A DNA stretch of 64,000 nt from Desulfobacula toluolica Tol2 (GTDB lineage Bacteria > Desulfobacterota > Desulfobacteria > Desulfobacterales > Desulfobacteraceae), in contig NC_018645.1 in assembly GCF_000307105.1 (NCBI RefSeq), positions 2,813,501-2,877,500 of the forward strand, read 5' to 3'. Position 1 is the stretch's first letter. Every line of letters begins with the position of its first letter. The notes beneath the pieces are model-generated. The model did no database searches and was not told the origin of the DNA. It saw nothing but the letters and a program-made list of their open reading frames with translations. The position numbers were made by a program, and so were the translations under genes. Of this stretch, positions 9,818 to 18,451 are shown piece after piece.

Positions 9818-9875
9818 ATTGTTAACACTTATTTTATTTATTATCTCAACTTTCAAAGTTAAGTTCGAGCAGACG

Positions 9876-9899
9876 GGAGGTCAGGCAAGCCTGGCCTCC
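9876..9899. repeat. Short strong hairpin between miaA and the LpoA-like gene
   Basis: GGAGGTCAGGC (9876-9886) and GCCTGGCCTCC (9889-9899) form a near-perfect 11-bp inverted repeat with one mismatch or wobble. No T-tract follows, so this is not a classic terminator. A REP-like element or RNA processing site is possible. Confidence 0.5.
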
Positions 9900-9956
9900 A
9901 TCCTTTAACTTATCCTTGTGAACCTGTGGCGTATGGACTATATGAAAAACAAAAGG

Positions 9957-10868
9957 CTATGTCAAAAATTGTTTGATCAGTTTTTCAGCCAAATCAACCT
10001 GGGACGGCTCAAACCAATGGATATCTTTATCCTGACGAAACCATGTAAACTGACGTTTTGCATATCGCCTGGTGTCACGCTTTAATAGCCTGACAGCTTC
10101 TGTCCAATCCACCTCATTTTTAATGAACATGCCCATATGTTTATAACCGATGGACTGCATGGGTTTCAAGTCAAAGGAATATCCCATTTCAGCCAGAGTG
10201 GTGACTTCGTGGAGCAACCCTTGCTCAAGCATCAGATCAACCCTTTTATTAATGCGGTCATATAATTTTTCCCTGTCCATGAAAAGGCCTATTTTCAGAC
10301 TGTTGTATCTTAATTCATCAAAATTATGAGTATCTTGCCGGTCTGAAATCAGACGACCTGTTGTTTGATACACCTCCAATGCCCTGATAACTCTGAATGA
10401 ATCATTGGGATGTATTTTTTGAGCAGCTTTGGGATCACACTTTTCAAGTTTTTCATAAAGACTTTGGTTGCCTTGTTCTTCAAGTTCGGCAGTCAATTGT
10501 GACACTGTTTGTTCACATATGGGTTTTGACCGGAACAAACCATGCAACAAAGCCCTGATATAAAGACCTGTGCCTCCAACAATGACTGGAATTTTTCCGC
10601 AGGCGGTAATTTTTTCAATGGCTTGATCTGCGTTTTTTACATATAGGCCTGCATCAAAATCATCTTTTGGATCGATAAAATCCACAAGATGATGCCGTGC
10701 CAGTTTTAATTCTTCGGAGGTTGGTTTGGCAGTACCGATATTCATATGCTTATAAATCTGCATTGAATCCGCACCGATAATTTCCGCGTTAAAACGCTTT
10801 GCAACCCGTATGGCAACTGTTGTTTTGCCAATTCCTGTGGGACCGCAAATGACAATAATTTTCTTCAT
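9957..10868 (-). CDS. miaA: tRNA dimethylallyltransferase MiaA
   Basis: MiaA prenylates A37 of UNN-reading tRNAs. The 303-residue product shows the P-loop GPTGIGKTT and ADSMQIYKHMNIGTAKPT. It also has the VGGTGLYIRALLHG segment and RRYAKRQFTWFR near the C-terminus, all diagnostic of the family. The ATG at 10868 places the P-loop about eight residues from the N-terminus, as expected. It is the first gene before the LpoA-like gene on the minus strand and is divergent from hdrA. Confidence 0.96.
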   Translation of the reverse strand: MKKIIVICGPTGIGKTTVAIRVAKRFNAEIIGADSMQIYKHMNIGTAKPTSEELKLARHHLVDFIDPKDDFDAGLYVKNADQAIEKITACGKIPVIVGGTGLYIRALLHGLFRSKPICEQTVSQLTAELEEQGNQSLYEKLEKCDPKAAQKIHPNDSFRVIRALEVYQTTGRLISDRQDTHNFDELRYNSLKIGLFMDREKLYDRINKRVDLMLEQGLLHEVTTLAEMGYSFDLKPMQSIGYKHMGMFIKNEVDWTEAVRLLKRDTRRYAKRQFTWFRQDKDIHWFEPSQVDLAEKLIKQFLT

Positions 10869-10897
10869 AAACAATATATATATTCATTCAATAAGTG

Positions 10898-10927
10898 TTG
10901 ACAACCTTTGTTTGATCGCTTTATAAC
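10898..10927 (+). promoter_or_regulatory. Candidate sigma70-type promoter for the hdrA operon
   Basis: A consensus TTGACA (10898-10903) is followed 18 bp later by TATAAC (10922-10927), about 100 bp upstream of the hdrA start. It is the only strong match I see in the miaA-hdrA gap. A ribosome-binding site (AGGAGA, 11011-11016) precedes the ATG. Confidence 0.55.
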
Positions 10928-11024
10928 ATAATACTTTGGCTAAGAAAATATAAGCTTTATAAAATCATAAACAATTTAAATAATTAAATAGATATGATCT
11001 TTATAGAAACAGGAGAATGTTAAT

Positions 11025-14000
11025 ATGAGTAATAAACTAACCGGATCTGTAGTTGTGATTGGTGGCGGTATTTCCGGCATGCTTTCAGCTTTAGACCTTG
11101 CAAATTCCGGGTACTACGTTTATTTGGTGGAAAAAGGTCCCTCAATAGGCGGCGTTATGGCCCAGCTGGACAAGACCTTTCCGACAAATGACTGTGCAAT
11201 GTGAATTATCTCACCCACACTGGTCGAGGTCGGCCGGCATTTAAACATTGAGCTTTTAACGCTTTCAGAAGTTATTGATGTAAAAGGTGAGAAAGGTAAT
11301 TTTCAGGTAGAAATTTTAAAAAAGCCGAGATATGTAGATGAAAATCTTTGTGTCGGCTGTGGCGCATGTGCGGAAAAATGCCCTGGAAAATTTGATGATA
11401 CCTACAATGCAGATCTAAAAAAAAGAACGGCTATTTATGTTGAATATCCCCAGGCCGTACCATTAAAATATGCCATTAATCCGGATGTCTGCTTAAAACT
11501 GACAAAAGATAAATGCGGTACCTGCGAAGAAGTCTGTCCTGCCAATGCAATTGATTATACACAAACCGAAAAGAAACTAACCATTGATGCAGGATCAATT
11601 ATTTTTTCTCCTGGGTTTACACCCTTTGATCCGTCAAAATTTGATAATTATCAATATGCAAAATTTCCCAATGTTGTAACATCCATGGAATTTGAGCGAA
11701 TTTTGTCGGCAACCGGCCCCACCATGGGACATGTGACAACATTTCCGAAATTGCCGGTCAAACCTAAGAAGAAAAAAGACAAACTGCTGGCTGAAAAAAG
11801 AAAAGATCCCAAAAAAATCGCATGGTTTCAATGTGTGGGGTCAAGGGATATCAACAAATGTGATAACCCTTACTGCAGTTCTGTCTGCTGTATGTATGCA
11901 GTAAAAGAGGCTATTATAGCCAAAGAGCATGCAGGCAGTGATCTTGACTGCTCTATTTTCTTTATGGACATGCGGACACCTGGCAAGGAATTTGAAAAAT
12001 ACTATCAGACTGCCAAAGAAAAACACGGCATTAATTTTATCCGCTCCAGGGTTCATTCAGTCACTGAAAATCCTGAAACCCACGACCTGGATATACGCTA
12101 TGTTGATGAACTGGGTCAAATTATTGATGCAACCTATGACATGATTGTTCTTTCCGTGGGGCTTGAAATTCCGCCTGAAACAAAAGAGCTTGCCCAAAAA
12201 CTGGGTATTGATCTGACACCCAGCGGATTTTGCAAAACCGACTCCTTTGAACCGGTTTCAAGTTCCAGAGATGGTGTTTATGTGTCCGGTGTATTCAACA
12301 ATCCAAAAGATATTCCCGAATCGGTTCTGGATGCCAGTGCAGCAGCATCGGCTGCCGGGGATGCCCTAAGTTCTGCCAGAGACACCCTGACCAAGGCGAT
12401 TGAAAAAACACCTGAAATAAATGTCGTGGGAGAACGACCCAGAATCGGTGCGTTTATTTGTGATTGCGGCTCAAATATCAAGGGTGTTGTGGACTGTGCA
12501 GCCGTCACGGAATATGCAAAGACTCTGCCCTATGTTGAATTTGCCGATGAAGCCATGTATGCCTGCAGCCAGGATGCCCAGGATAAAATGGTCGAATATA
12601 TCAAAGAAAAAAATCTTAACCGGATTGTGGTTGCGGCATGTACGCCAAAAACACATGAGCCGCTGTTCCAGGAAACACTTGCCAATGCAGGGTTAAATAA
12701 ATATTTGTTTGAAATGACCAATATTCGTAACCATAATTCCTGGGTACATAAAAACAATCCTGAACTTGCCACTGAAAAAGCCAAAGACCTGGTACGCATG
12801 GCAGTTGCCAAGGCGGCTTTAGCCGAACCATTAAAAGAAGAAAAAATCAATGTAAATGATTCTGTTGTGGTTATTGGTGGCGGACTGGCAGGCATGACCT
12901 CTGCAAAGAGTCTTGCAACCCAGGGATATCAGACGCATATTATTGAGAAAAAAGAACGGCTGGGAGGTGAAGCTCATAAACTTTATAAAACCGCCCAGGG
13001 TGAAAATGTTCAAGCCAAACTTGATGAGCTGATCAAAGAGATTGAAAGCAATGACAATATAACGGTTCATTGCAATACCACTCTTGAAAGTGTTGACGGA
13101 TTTGTCGGCAATTTTAAATCTACTTTGAAGAATGCTGATAAAGAATTTGAACTTGAGTATGGTGTGGCTGTTCTGGCTACGGGTGCCAAAGCCTTTGTAA
13201 CAGATGAATATGAATACGGAAAAGATGAGCGTATCATCACATCCCTTGATCTGGATAAGATGTTCAAGGAAGATGATGCCAGGCTTGATGCCGTGAATTC
13301 TGCGGTTTTTATCCAGTGTGTGGGATCACGACAACCTGATCGCCCCTATTGTTCAAGGGTCTGCTGTACACACTCCGTTGACAGCGCCATTGAACTCAAA
13401 GAACGCAAACCTGATATGGACGTGTTTATTCTTTACCGTGATATCAGAACCTATGGGGAAAGAGAGCTTTTATACAAAAAAGCAAGAGAACTAGGGGTTA
13501 TTTTTATCAGGTATGATGTGGAGAATAAACCAGCCGTCAGAATTGCCGACGGAAAGGTTTTGATCAAAGCAACGGATCATGTGTTGAACCAGCCCATTGA
13601 AATTGAAGCCGATCTGCTCACCCTTGCAACTGCAATCGTTCCAAGAAGAGATGAAAAATTGGCCAATTTTTATAAAGTACCGCTCAATGACGAGGGTTTC
13701 TTTGTTGAAAAACATGCTAAATTAGGTCCTGCGGAATTTGCAACTGATGGTGTATTTGTCTGTGGTTCAGGCCATTATCCAAAACCCGTCAACGAAGCAA
13801 TCACACAGGGAAGAGCATCCGCATCCAGGGCGCTTACCCTTCTTGCAAAAAAAGAAAGTCTGTTTACCAGTGGAACCATTGCAAGTGTTGATCAGATGAA
13901 ATGCAGCCAATGCGGAGTTTGTGTATCCATTTGTCCCTATTCGGCTCCAGGCTTTGTAACGGAAGGAAGGTTTGAGGGAAAAGCAGAAGTCAACCCGGTA

Positions 14001-14117
14001 CTGTGCAAAGGATGCGGACTGTGTGTCGCTTCTTGCAGATCCGGCGCTTTGCACCTCAGAGGCTTTGATACAAATCAGATTTTTTCACAAATATTTGCAC
14101 TGGGTGAAGTAGGTTAA
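11025..14117 (+). CDS. hdrA: HdrA-type flavin/Fe-S electron-transfer subunit, selenoprotein (in-frame UGA at 11202)
   Basis: HdrA is the FAD/4Fe-4S hub of heterodisulfide-reductase-like complexes. The gene runs 1030 codons from ATG 11025. TGA at 11202-11204 (residue 60) falls in [19 protein letters not shown], where standard HdrA has cysteine, so it is read as selenocysteine. A 7-bp hairpin starts 16 nt after the UGA. Domains seen: an N-terminal FAD Rossmann motif ([14 protein letters not shown]), ferredoxin-like clusters ([19 protein letters not shown]), a second Rossmann motif ([14 protein letters not shown], about residue 615), and C-terminal clusters [11 protein letters not shown] and [11 protein letters not shown]. 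This is the long, two-module form. It is first in an operon with mvhD and Flx-like genes. Confidence 0.93.
11220..11237 (+). promoter_or_regulatory. Candidate bacterial SECIS hairpin in hdrA
   Basis: CTGGTCG (11220-11226) and CGGCCGG (11231-11237) can form a 7-bp stem, including G-U pairs, with a four-base AGGU loop. The stem begins 16 nt after the UGA. Bacterial SECIS elements lie just 3' of the UGA inside the reading frame with a short GU-containing apical loop, which fits. Confidence 0.6.
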
Positions 14118-14132
14118 AGGAGATCATAACGA

Positions 14133-14555
14133 ATGGCTGAAAAAGATATTAAAATTGTAAGCTTTCTATGCAACTGGTGCAGTTATGGTGCAGCAGACCT
14201 TGCAGGTGTCAGCAGGATGGAATATCCGGCTGATATTCGGGTTATACGAATTCCCTGCTCCGGCAGGATGAGTCCTAAATTCATACTTTCAGCATTGAGA
14301 GAAGGCGCGGATGCCGTATGGGTTTCCGGCTGACATCCGGGTGAATGTCATTACCTGGATGGTAATTATTATGCACGCAGAAAATTTGCACTCATGGGAA
14401 ATCTTTTGGAACATATGGGAATTGAACGAGACAGAGTCCATTTTTCTTGGATCTCGTCTGCCGAGGCAACCAAGTTTGTAGATGTGGTTAAAGAGATTTC
14501 AGATAAAGTAAGGGCACTTGGGCCAAATAAGAAACTTGTAAAGGACTATAATTAA
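14133..14555 (+). CDS. mvhD: MvhD/FlxD-type electron-transfer subunit, selenoprotein (in-frame UGA at 14331)
   Basis: MvhD-like proteins carry a 2Fe-2S cluster and pass electrons to HdrA. The frame from ATG 14133 to TAA 14553-14555 encodes 140 residues, with TGA as codon 67 in [17 protein letters not shown]. Most homologues have cysteine there (GCHPGDCHY). Translation continues with conserved sequence on both sides ([15 protein letters not shown] before, [15 protein letters not shown] after), so the UGA is selenocysteine rather than a nonsense mutation. It starts 15 bp after hdrA behind AAAGGAG. The nearby hairpin at 14350 supports recoding. Confidence 0.93.
14350..14366 (+). promoter_or_regulatory. 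Candidate bacterial SECIS hairpin in mvhD
   Basis: ATTACC (14350-14355) and GGTAAT (14361-14366) form a perfect 6-bp stem with a UGGAU loop, the loop starting 22 nt after the UGA. An alternative 9-bp stem (14334-14342 with 14353-14361) begins directly after the UGA. The two structures are mutually exclusive. Confidence 0.55.
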
Positions 14556-14568
14556 TAAAGGTAAGTTT

Positions 14569-15528
14569 ATGAATACCTGTATAAATAAAATCAGGGAACT
14601 TTCTTTGGAACTTCTGGATAAAGGAGAGGTTGTTAAAGTTATTGGTTTTGCAAACGGAACCATTCCCATGGCAACAAGTCCTATTACCATTTCATCAAAA
14701 CAAGATGTTGAAAAATTGGTTTTTAATTCAACATGCGGACTTAATCTTGCTAGTTATATAAAACAAAGTATTAAAAATAAAAAAGACAAAATTGCGATTA
14801 TCGCCAAAGGGTGTGATACAAGAAACATTGTCACCCATATTGTCGAAAATCAAGTCAGCAGAGACCAGGTGCATATCATTGGTGTACCCTGTAAAGGAAT
14901 GGTAGATAAAAACAAAATTGCATCCTTGTTCGAGGATGAAATCATCGAATTCACAGAAGACGGTGATACATTGAATGTTAAATCTTCCATAAAAGAAGAA
15001 AAACTGGAGAAAAAGGATTATCTGAGAGAAAACTGCAAGCTTTGCATGCACAAAAATCCAGTGATTTATGATGCGCTGGCAGCAGACCTTGTTGAAGAAC
15101 AAAACCTTGATAATCCTTATCCTGATGTTGACAAAATCGAGGCAATGGATTCGGATACAAAATGGCAGCATTTTCAAGATCTGACACAAAACTGTATTCG
15201 ATGTTATGCATGTAGAAATGCATGTCCCTTATGCTATTGTCCCACATGCTTTGTGGATGAATCAGGCCCCCAATGGGTTGGCAAAGGCCAGGACAAAACA
15301 GATGTAGACACTTTTCATTTTTTAAGAGCGTTCCATTGTGCCGGTCGCTGTACGGACTGTGGTGCATGTGTGGAAGCCTGCCCCATGAATATTAATGTCA
15401 GGGACTTTACAAGAAAGCTGAATAAAGATGTTTTTGAAATGTTTGGCTGGGAAGCAGGGCTGGATATTAATAAACGTCCTCCCCTGGACGCATACAGTCC
15501 GGATGATCCCAACGATTTTATCAAGTAA
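14569..15528 (+). CDS. 4Fe-4S electron-transfer protein of the Hdr/Flx cluster (FlxB/FrhB-like)
   Basis: This is a 319-residue cytoplasmic iron-sulfur protein. The N-terminal half resembles FrhB/FdhB-type or Flx subunits (AIIAKGCDTRNIVTHI, VHIIGVPCKGMVD) and includes CKLCMHKNP. The C-terminal third holds two cysteine clusters, CIRCYACRNACPLCYC and CTDCGACVEACP, typical of two 4Fe-4S centres. It follows mvhD by 13 bp behind a weak ribosome-binding site. In this operon, which lacks HdrB and HdrC, it could take the electron-relay role of HdrC (inference). Exact subunit naming is uncertain. Confidence 0.75.
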   Translation: MNTCINKIRELSLELLDKGEVVKVIGFANGTIPMATSPITISSKQDVEKLVFNSTCGLNLASYIKQSIKNKKDKIAIIAKGCDTRNIVTHIVENQVSRDQVHIIGVPCKGMVDKNKIASLFEDEIIEFTEDGDTLNVKSSIKEEKLEKKDYLRENCKLCMHKNPVIYDALAADLVEEQNLDNPYPDVDKIEAMDSDTKWQHFQDLTQNCIRCYACRNACPLCYCPTCFVDESGPQWVGKGQDKTDVDTFHFLRAFHCAGRCTDCGACVEACPMNINVRDFTRKLNKDVFEMFGWEAGLDINKRPPLDAYSPDDPNDFIK

Positions 15529-15544
15529 ATAAAAAGGGTATACA

Positions 15545-16597
15545 ATGAAATTTATAAAAATTGATAAAAAAGACTGGGCCAAGGGCATTGAAAAATCCAG
15601 GGAAACCTATCAGCTTTTTGGTCCTGTCAAAGATAAAAACGGCTTTTTCATCAAAAGTCTTGAAAAGGATGTATTGCCAGACATGGAATATCATGATTCC
15701 GTGATGTCGGCAAAATCGGTGCTGTTCCCGCAAACGGAAAAAATGCTTAGCGCGACCCTGGATGAATCTTGTGAAGATCATCACATAATGAAAAACATTC
15801 AAGATGATTATTCGCCAAGAGCAGTTGTGGGAATCCGGCCATATGACGCAAAAGCCGTGGAGCTGGTAAAACTTAATTTTGATACCGAGGATTACCGTGA
15901 CCCTTATTGGTGTGATGCATATGAAGCAACAACCTTTGTAGGTTTGGGCATCAACAAACCCGGGCCTTTTGATTTTTCAACATCCACAGGTTCAGGGCCA
16001 TTTTGTGAAGACGGGCTTGATGTCCTTCTGGCAGATCTTGATGACATGTATCTGGCAAAGGTTCTTACGGATAAAGGGGACGCCTTTCTGGGAGCCTGCG
16101 GGTTTGATAAGGTTGTCGATGAAAAAGAAAGTGGAGTGATGTTTGATGTTTTGAGAAAAGAAGCTGAAAAAAACATTACTTCTCAAATTGATACGGATAA
16201 ATTAAAAGACAAAACCATTCTTGAGCTTCATGAAGCACCTTTCTGGGATGATCTTGCATTTTCCTGCATCAATTGCGGCACCTGCACATATGTGTGTCCC
16301 ACCTGCTGGTGTTTTGACATACAAGACGAAACCAAGCAAAAATCAGCCACCAGGTTCCGTAACTGGGATACCTGCATGTCTCCTCTGTTTACACGTCACG
16401 CAACAGGACATAATCCAAGGGAGTCAAAAACCCAGAGGGTCAGACAAAGATTCATGCATAAACTGAAATATTTTCTTGATAAATACGACCAGGGGATCAT
16501 GTGTGTCGGATGCGGCAGATGTGTTAAAAGCTGTCCGGTTAATATCGATATCCGTGAAGTGTGCAACCGTATGAACTCGTACGAAAAACAAGATTAG
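15545..16597 (+). CDS. 4Fe-4S dicluster protein, FlxC/AsrA-like
   Basis: The 350-residue product resembles the Fe-S subunits of anaerobic sulfite reductase (AsrA) and of sulfhydrogenase/Flx complexes. Features include an N-terminal region with VVGIRPYDAKAVELV, then the clusters CINCGTCTYVCPTCWC and CVGCGRCVKSCP near the C-terminus. It would relay electrons between the flavin reductase encoded next and the MvhD/HdrA pair. It starts 16 bp after the preceding gene and ends 19 bp before the reductase, so all five genes look cotranscribed. Confidence 0.82.
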   Translation: MKFIKIDKKDWAKGIEKSRETYQLFGPVKDKNGFFIKSLEKDVLPDMEYHDSVMSAKSVLFPQTEKMLSATLDESCEDHHIMKNIQDDYSPRAVVGIRPYDAKAVELVKLNFDTEDYRDPYWCDAYEATTFVGLGINKPGPFDFSTSTGSGPFCEDGLDVLLADLDDMYLAKVLTDKGDAFLGACGFDKVVDEKESGVMFDVLRKEAEKNITSQIDTDKLKDKTILELHEAPFWDDLAFSCINCGTCTYVCPTCWCFDIQDETKQKSATRFRNWDTCMSPLFTRHATGHNPRESKTQRVRQRFMHKLKYFLDKYDQGIMCVGCGRCVKSCPVNIDIREVCNRMNSYEKQD

Positions 16598-16616
16598 CGG
16601 ACAAAGGAGGAAACAC

Positions 16617-17462
16617 ATGGAAAACCCCTATATACCGTATCCAGTTCGCATTGATGAAATTGAAATTGCAACTGAAGACAAGTCCTTGAAAACGTTTAAA
16701 TTTGTTTTTTTAAACAAGGAGGATGAAGAAAAATTTTCCTATCAGGCCGGACAATTTGCTGAATTGTCTATCCCTGGCATAGGAGAAATTCCCATTGGAA
16801 TCGCATCATCTCCCGTTGAAAAAGGATTTGTAAAATTCACAGTATTTAGAACAGGTGTTGTCACCGCCCACCTTCACAACATGAAGGTGGGAGATATAAT
16901 GGGAATCAGGGGGCCTTTGGGCAATTGGTATCCCTGGGACAAGCTGGAAAATAAAAATGTGGTTATCATTGGCGGCGGATTTGCATTTACTACCTTAAGA
17001 TCTTCCATTATTTATATGCTGGACCCTTCCAACAGAAGCAAATTTAAAAATATTGACGTGGTTTACGGTGCAAGATCTCCAGGCATGCTTTTGTACCGGG
17101 AAGAACTTTTCGAATGGGAAAAACGCGATGATATCAACATGCATATTACGGTTGATGGAACCGATGACCCTGACTGGAAATACCACACCGGATTTGTTCC
17201 AACAATTGTTGAGCAAAATGCTCCTAAAGCGGATGAAGATACTTATGCCATTATCTGCGGACCACCGATCATGATTAAATTTACCCAGCCTGCATTAACA
17301 AAGCTTGGTTATCAGGAACACCAGATTATAATGTCCCTGGAAAACAGAATGAAATGCGGAATCGGCATGTGCGGCAGATGTAATATCGGGAAAGAACTGG
17401 TTTGTAAAGACGGTCCAGTCTTTACTCTTGAAGAAATCAACCAAACCCCGAAAGAATATTAA
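16617..17462 (+). CDS. FAD/NAD(P)H-binding oxidoreductase, FlxA/AsrB-like
   Basis: This 281-residue ferredoxin-NADP reductase-like protein has an FAD-binding beta-barrel (YQAGQFAELSIPG, GIASSPVEKGF), an NAD(P)-binding domain (VVIIGGGFAFTTLRS), and a C-terminal cysteine motif for a 2Fe-2S cluster (MKCGIGMCGRCNIG with a later cysteine in KELVCKDGP). It is the likely NAD(P)H entry or exit point of the Hdr/Flx complex. It has a good ribosome-binding site (AAAGGAGGAAACAC-ATG) and is last in the operon, 123 bp before dsrC. Confidence 0.87.
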   Translation: MENPYIPYPVRIDEIEIATEDKSLKTFKFVFLNKEDEEKFSYQAGQFAELSIPGIGEIPIGIASSPVEKGFVKFTVFRTGVVTAHLHNMKVGDIMGIRGPLGNWYPWDKLENKNVVIIGGGFAFTTLRSSIIYMLDPSNRSKFKNIDVVYGARSPGMLLYREELFEWEKRDDINMHITVDGTDDPDWKYHTGFVPTIVEQNAPKADEDTYAIICGPPIMIKFTQPALTKLGYQEHQIIMSLENRMKCGIGMCGRCNIGKELVCKDGPVFTLEEINQTPKEY

Positions 17463-17479
17463 ATCAACTTGATTTTATA

Positions 17480-17509
17480 TTGACAAGTAACCATTGCTTA
17501 AGATATGTT
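17480..17509 (+). promoter_or_regulatory. Candidate promoter for dsrC
   Basis: TTGACA (17480-17485) and TATGTT (17504-17509), spaced 18 bp, lie about 75 bp upstream of dsrC. The -10 match is imperfect. The 123-bp gap and the terminator after dsrC suggest that dsrC can be transcribed on its own. Confidence 0.4.
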
Positions 17510-17585
17510 TAGCATTCAATTATTGAAGCTAAGACAGTATGTCTTAAAATGATAAGAAAAAAAACCTTTTACAGGAGGAAATTAA

Positions 17586-17903
17586 ATGGCAACAATTGAA
17601 TTTAACGGGAAATCTTTCGAAATAGATGAAGATGGATTTCTTCTTGATTACAATCTTTACAACACTGAATGGGTTGATTATGTAAAAACTCAAGAAGGTA
17701 TTGAGGAACTTACTGACGAACATTGGCTGCTTGTAAAAGTTCTTCAGGACTATTACGAAAAAAATGGTATTGCTCCAATGGTTAGAGTTCTTTCAAAACT
17801 GACCAAGTTTAAACTGAAACACATCTATGAACTATTCCCGTCAGGACCTGGAAAAGGTGCATGTAAAATGGCCGGTCTTCCAAAACCAACCGGATGTGTA
17901 TAG
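17586..17903 (+). CDS. dsrC: DsrC, sulfur-carrier protein of dissimilatory sulfite reduction
   Basis: DsrC accepts the sulfur of sulfite from DsrAB as a trisulfide that is then reduced, usually through DsrMKJOP or Hdr-like proteins. The 105-residue product has the canonical C-terminal arm CKMAGLPKPTGCV with both redox cysteines (Cys93 and Cys104) ten residues apart. This marks a functional DsrC rather than a TusE-like paralogue. A strong AGGAGGAAATTA ribosome-binding site precedes the ATG, and an efficient hairpin follows. Its place directly after the Hdr/Flx operon hints that the DsrC thiol/disulfide pair could be a substrate of that complex (inference). Confidence 0.96.
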   Translation: MATIEFNGKSFEIDEDGFLLDYNLYNTEWVDYVKTQEGIEELTDEHWLLVKVLQDYYEKNGIAPMVRVLSKLTKFKLKHIYELFPSGPGKGACKMAGLPKPTGCV

Positions 17904-17936
17904 TAAGTCAGTATTCTATATAGTTGATTAGCTTTT

Positions 17937-17967
17937 AAAGGCTCTGCATAATAGTTGCAGGGCCTTT
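17937..17967 (+). terminator. Terminator after dsrC
   Basis: AAAGGCTCTGCA (17937-17948) pairs with TGCAGGGCCTTT (17956-17967) over 12 bp with one G-U, around a 7-nt loop. Ts are at the stem end, followed by ATT. It lies 34 bp after the dsrC stop. Confidence 0.75.
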
Positions 17968-17995
17968 ATTGGTTCTGGTTCAAGGAGTATAAGCT

Positions 17996-18451
17996 ATGCC
18001 GGCAATTGATGATCAAAACAAAAAAATCCTTAACATGATCCAGGTTGATTTTCCCATTCATTCAAGACCCTATAAAATCATTGCGGATAAACTCGGCCTT
18101 TCGGAAAATGAATTGATCCAGCGGATCAGTCAAATGAAAAAAGATATGCTGATCAGAAGAATCGGCGGAAATTTCAGTCCTGACCGGCTCGGATACCATT
18201 CAACACTGTGTGCTGCCAGAGTGCCTGAAGAAAAAGTTGAACTATTTACAAAAACCGTCAATTCATATTCCGGTGTAACGCACAATTATAAACGGGATCA
18301 TACCTTTAATATCTGGTTTACATTTATTGCGCCTTCAGTTGAAATAATCGAGAATAATTTAAAAGAAATCATCAAGGCAACCGGTGTTGAGACCATATTG
18401 AATCTGCCTGCGACACGAGTTTTCAAAATCAGTGCCAATTTTAAATTATGA
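17996..18451 (+). CDS. AsnC/Lrp-like siroheme decarboxylase subunit (Ahb family)
   Basis: The 151-residue product has an N-terminal helix-turn-helix (NKKILNMIQVDFPIHSRPYKI) and a C-terminal ferredoxin-like domain with GVTHNYKRDHTFNIWFTF. This histidine/asparagine/tyrosine motif is typical of AhbA/AhbB siroheme decarboxylases and NirD/L/G/H. These convert siroheme to didecarboxysiroheme in the alternative heme pathway of sulfate reducers. AhbA and AhbB normally work as a heterodimer; no second copy is present here. I lean to AhbA without certainty. It overlaps the next gene by ATGA. Confidence 0.75.
   Translation: MPAIDDQNKKILNMIQVDFPIHSRPYKIIADKLGLSENELIQRISQMKKDMLIRRIGGNFSPDRLGYHSTLCAARVPEEKVELFTKTVNSYSGVTHNYKRDHTFNIWFTFIAPSVEIIENNLKEIIKATGVETILNLPATRVFKISANFKL

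Noticed and set aside
9876-9899. Rho-independent terminator of miaA
   Set aside because: The hairpin is strong but has no T-tract on the minus strand and a very short loop, so I list it only as a hairpin.
11685-14117. hdrA starting at an internal ATG (11685)
   Set aside because: The upstream frame encodes the N-terminal FAD motif and first Fe-S clusters with only one TGA, at the cysteine position.
14133-14333. mvhD as a short 66-residue gene or nonsense-mutated pseudogene
   Set aside because: Conserved MvhD sequence continues in the same frame after the TGA, and the codon lies where homologues have cysteine, so selenocysteine recoding is the better reading.
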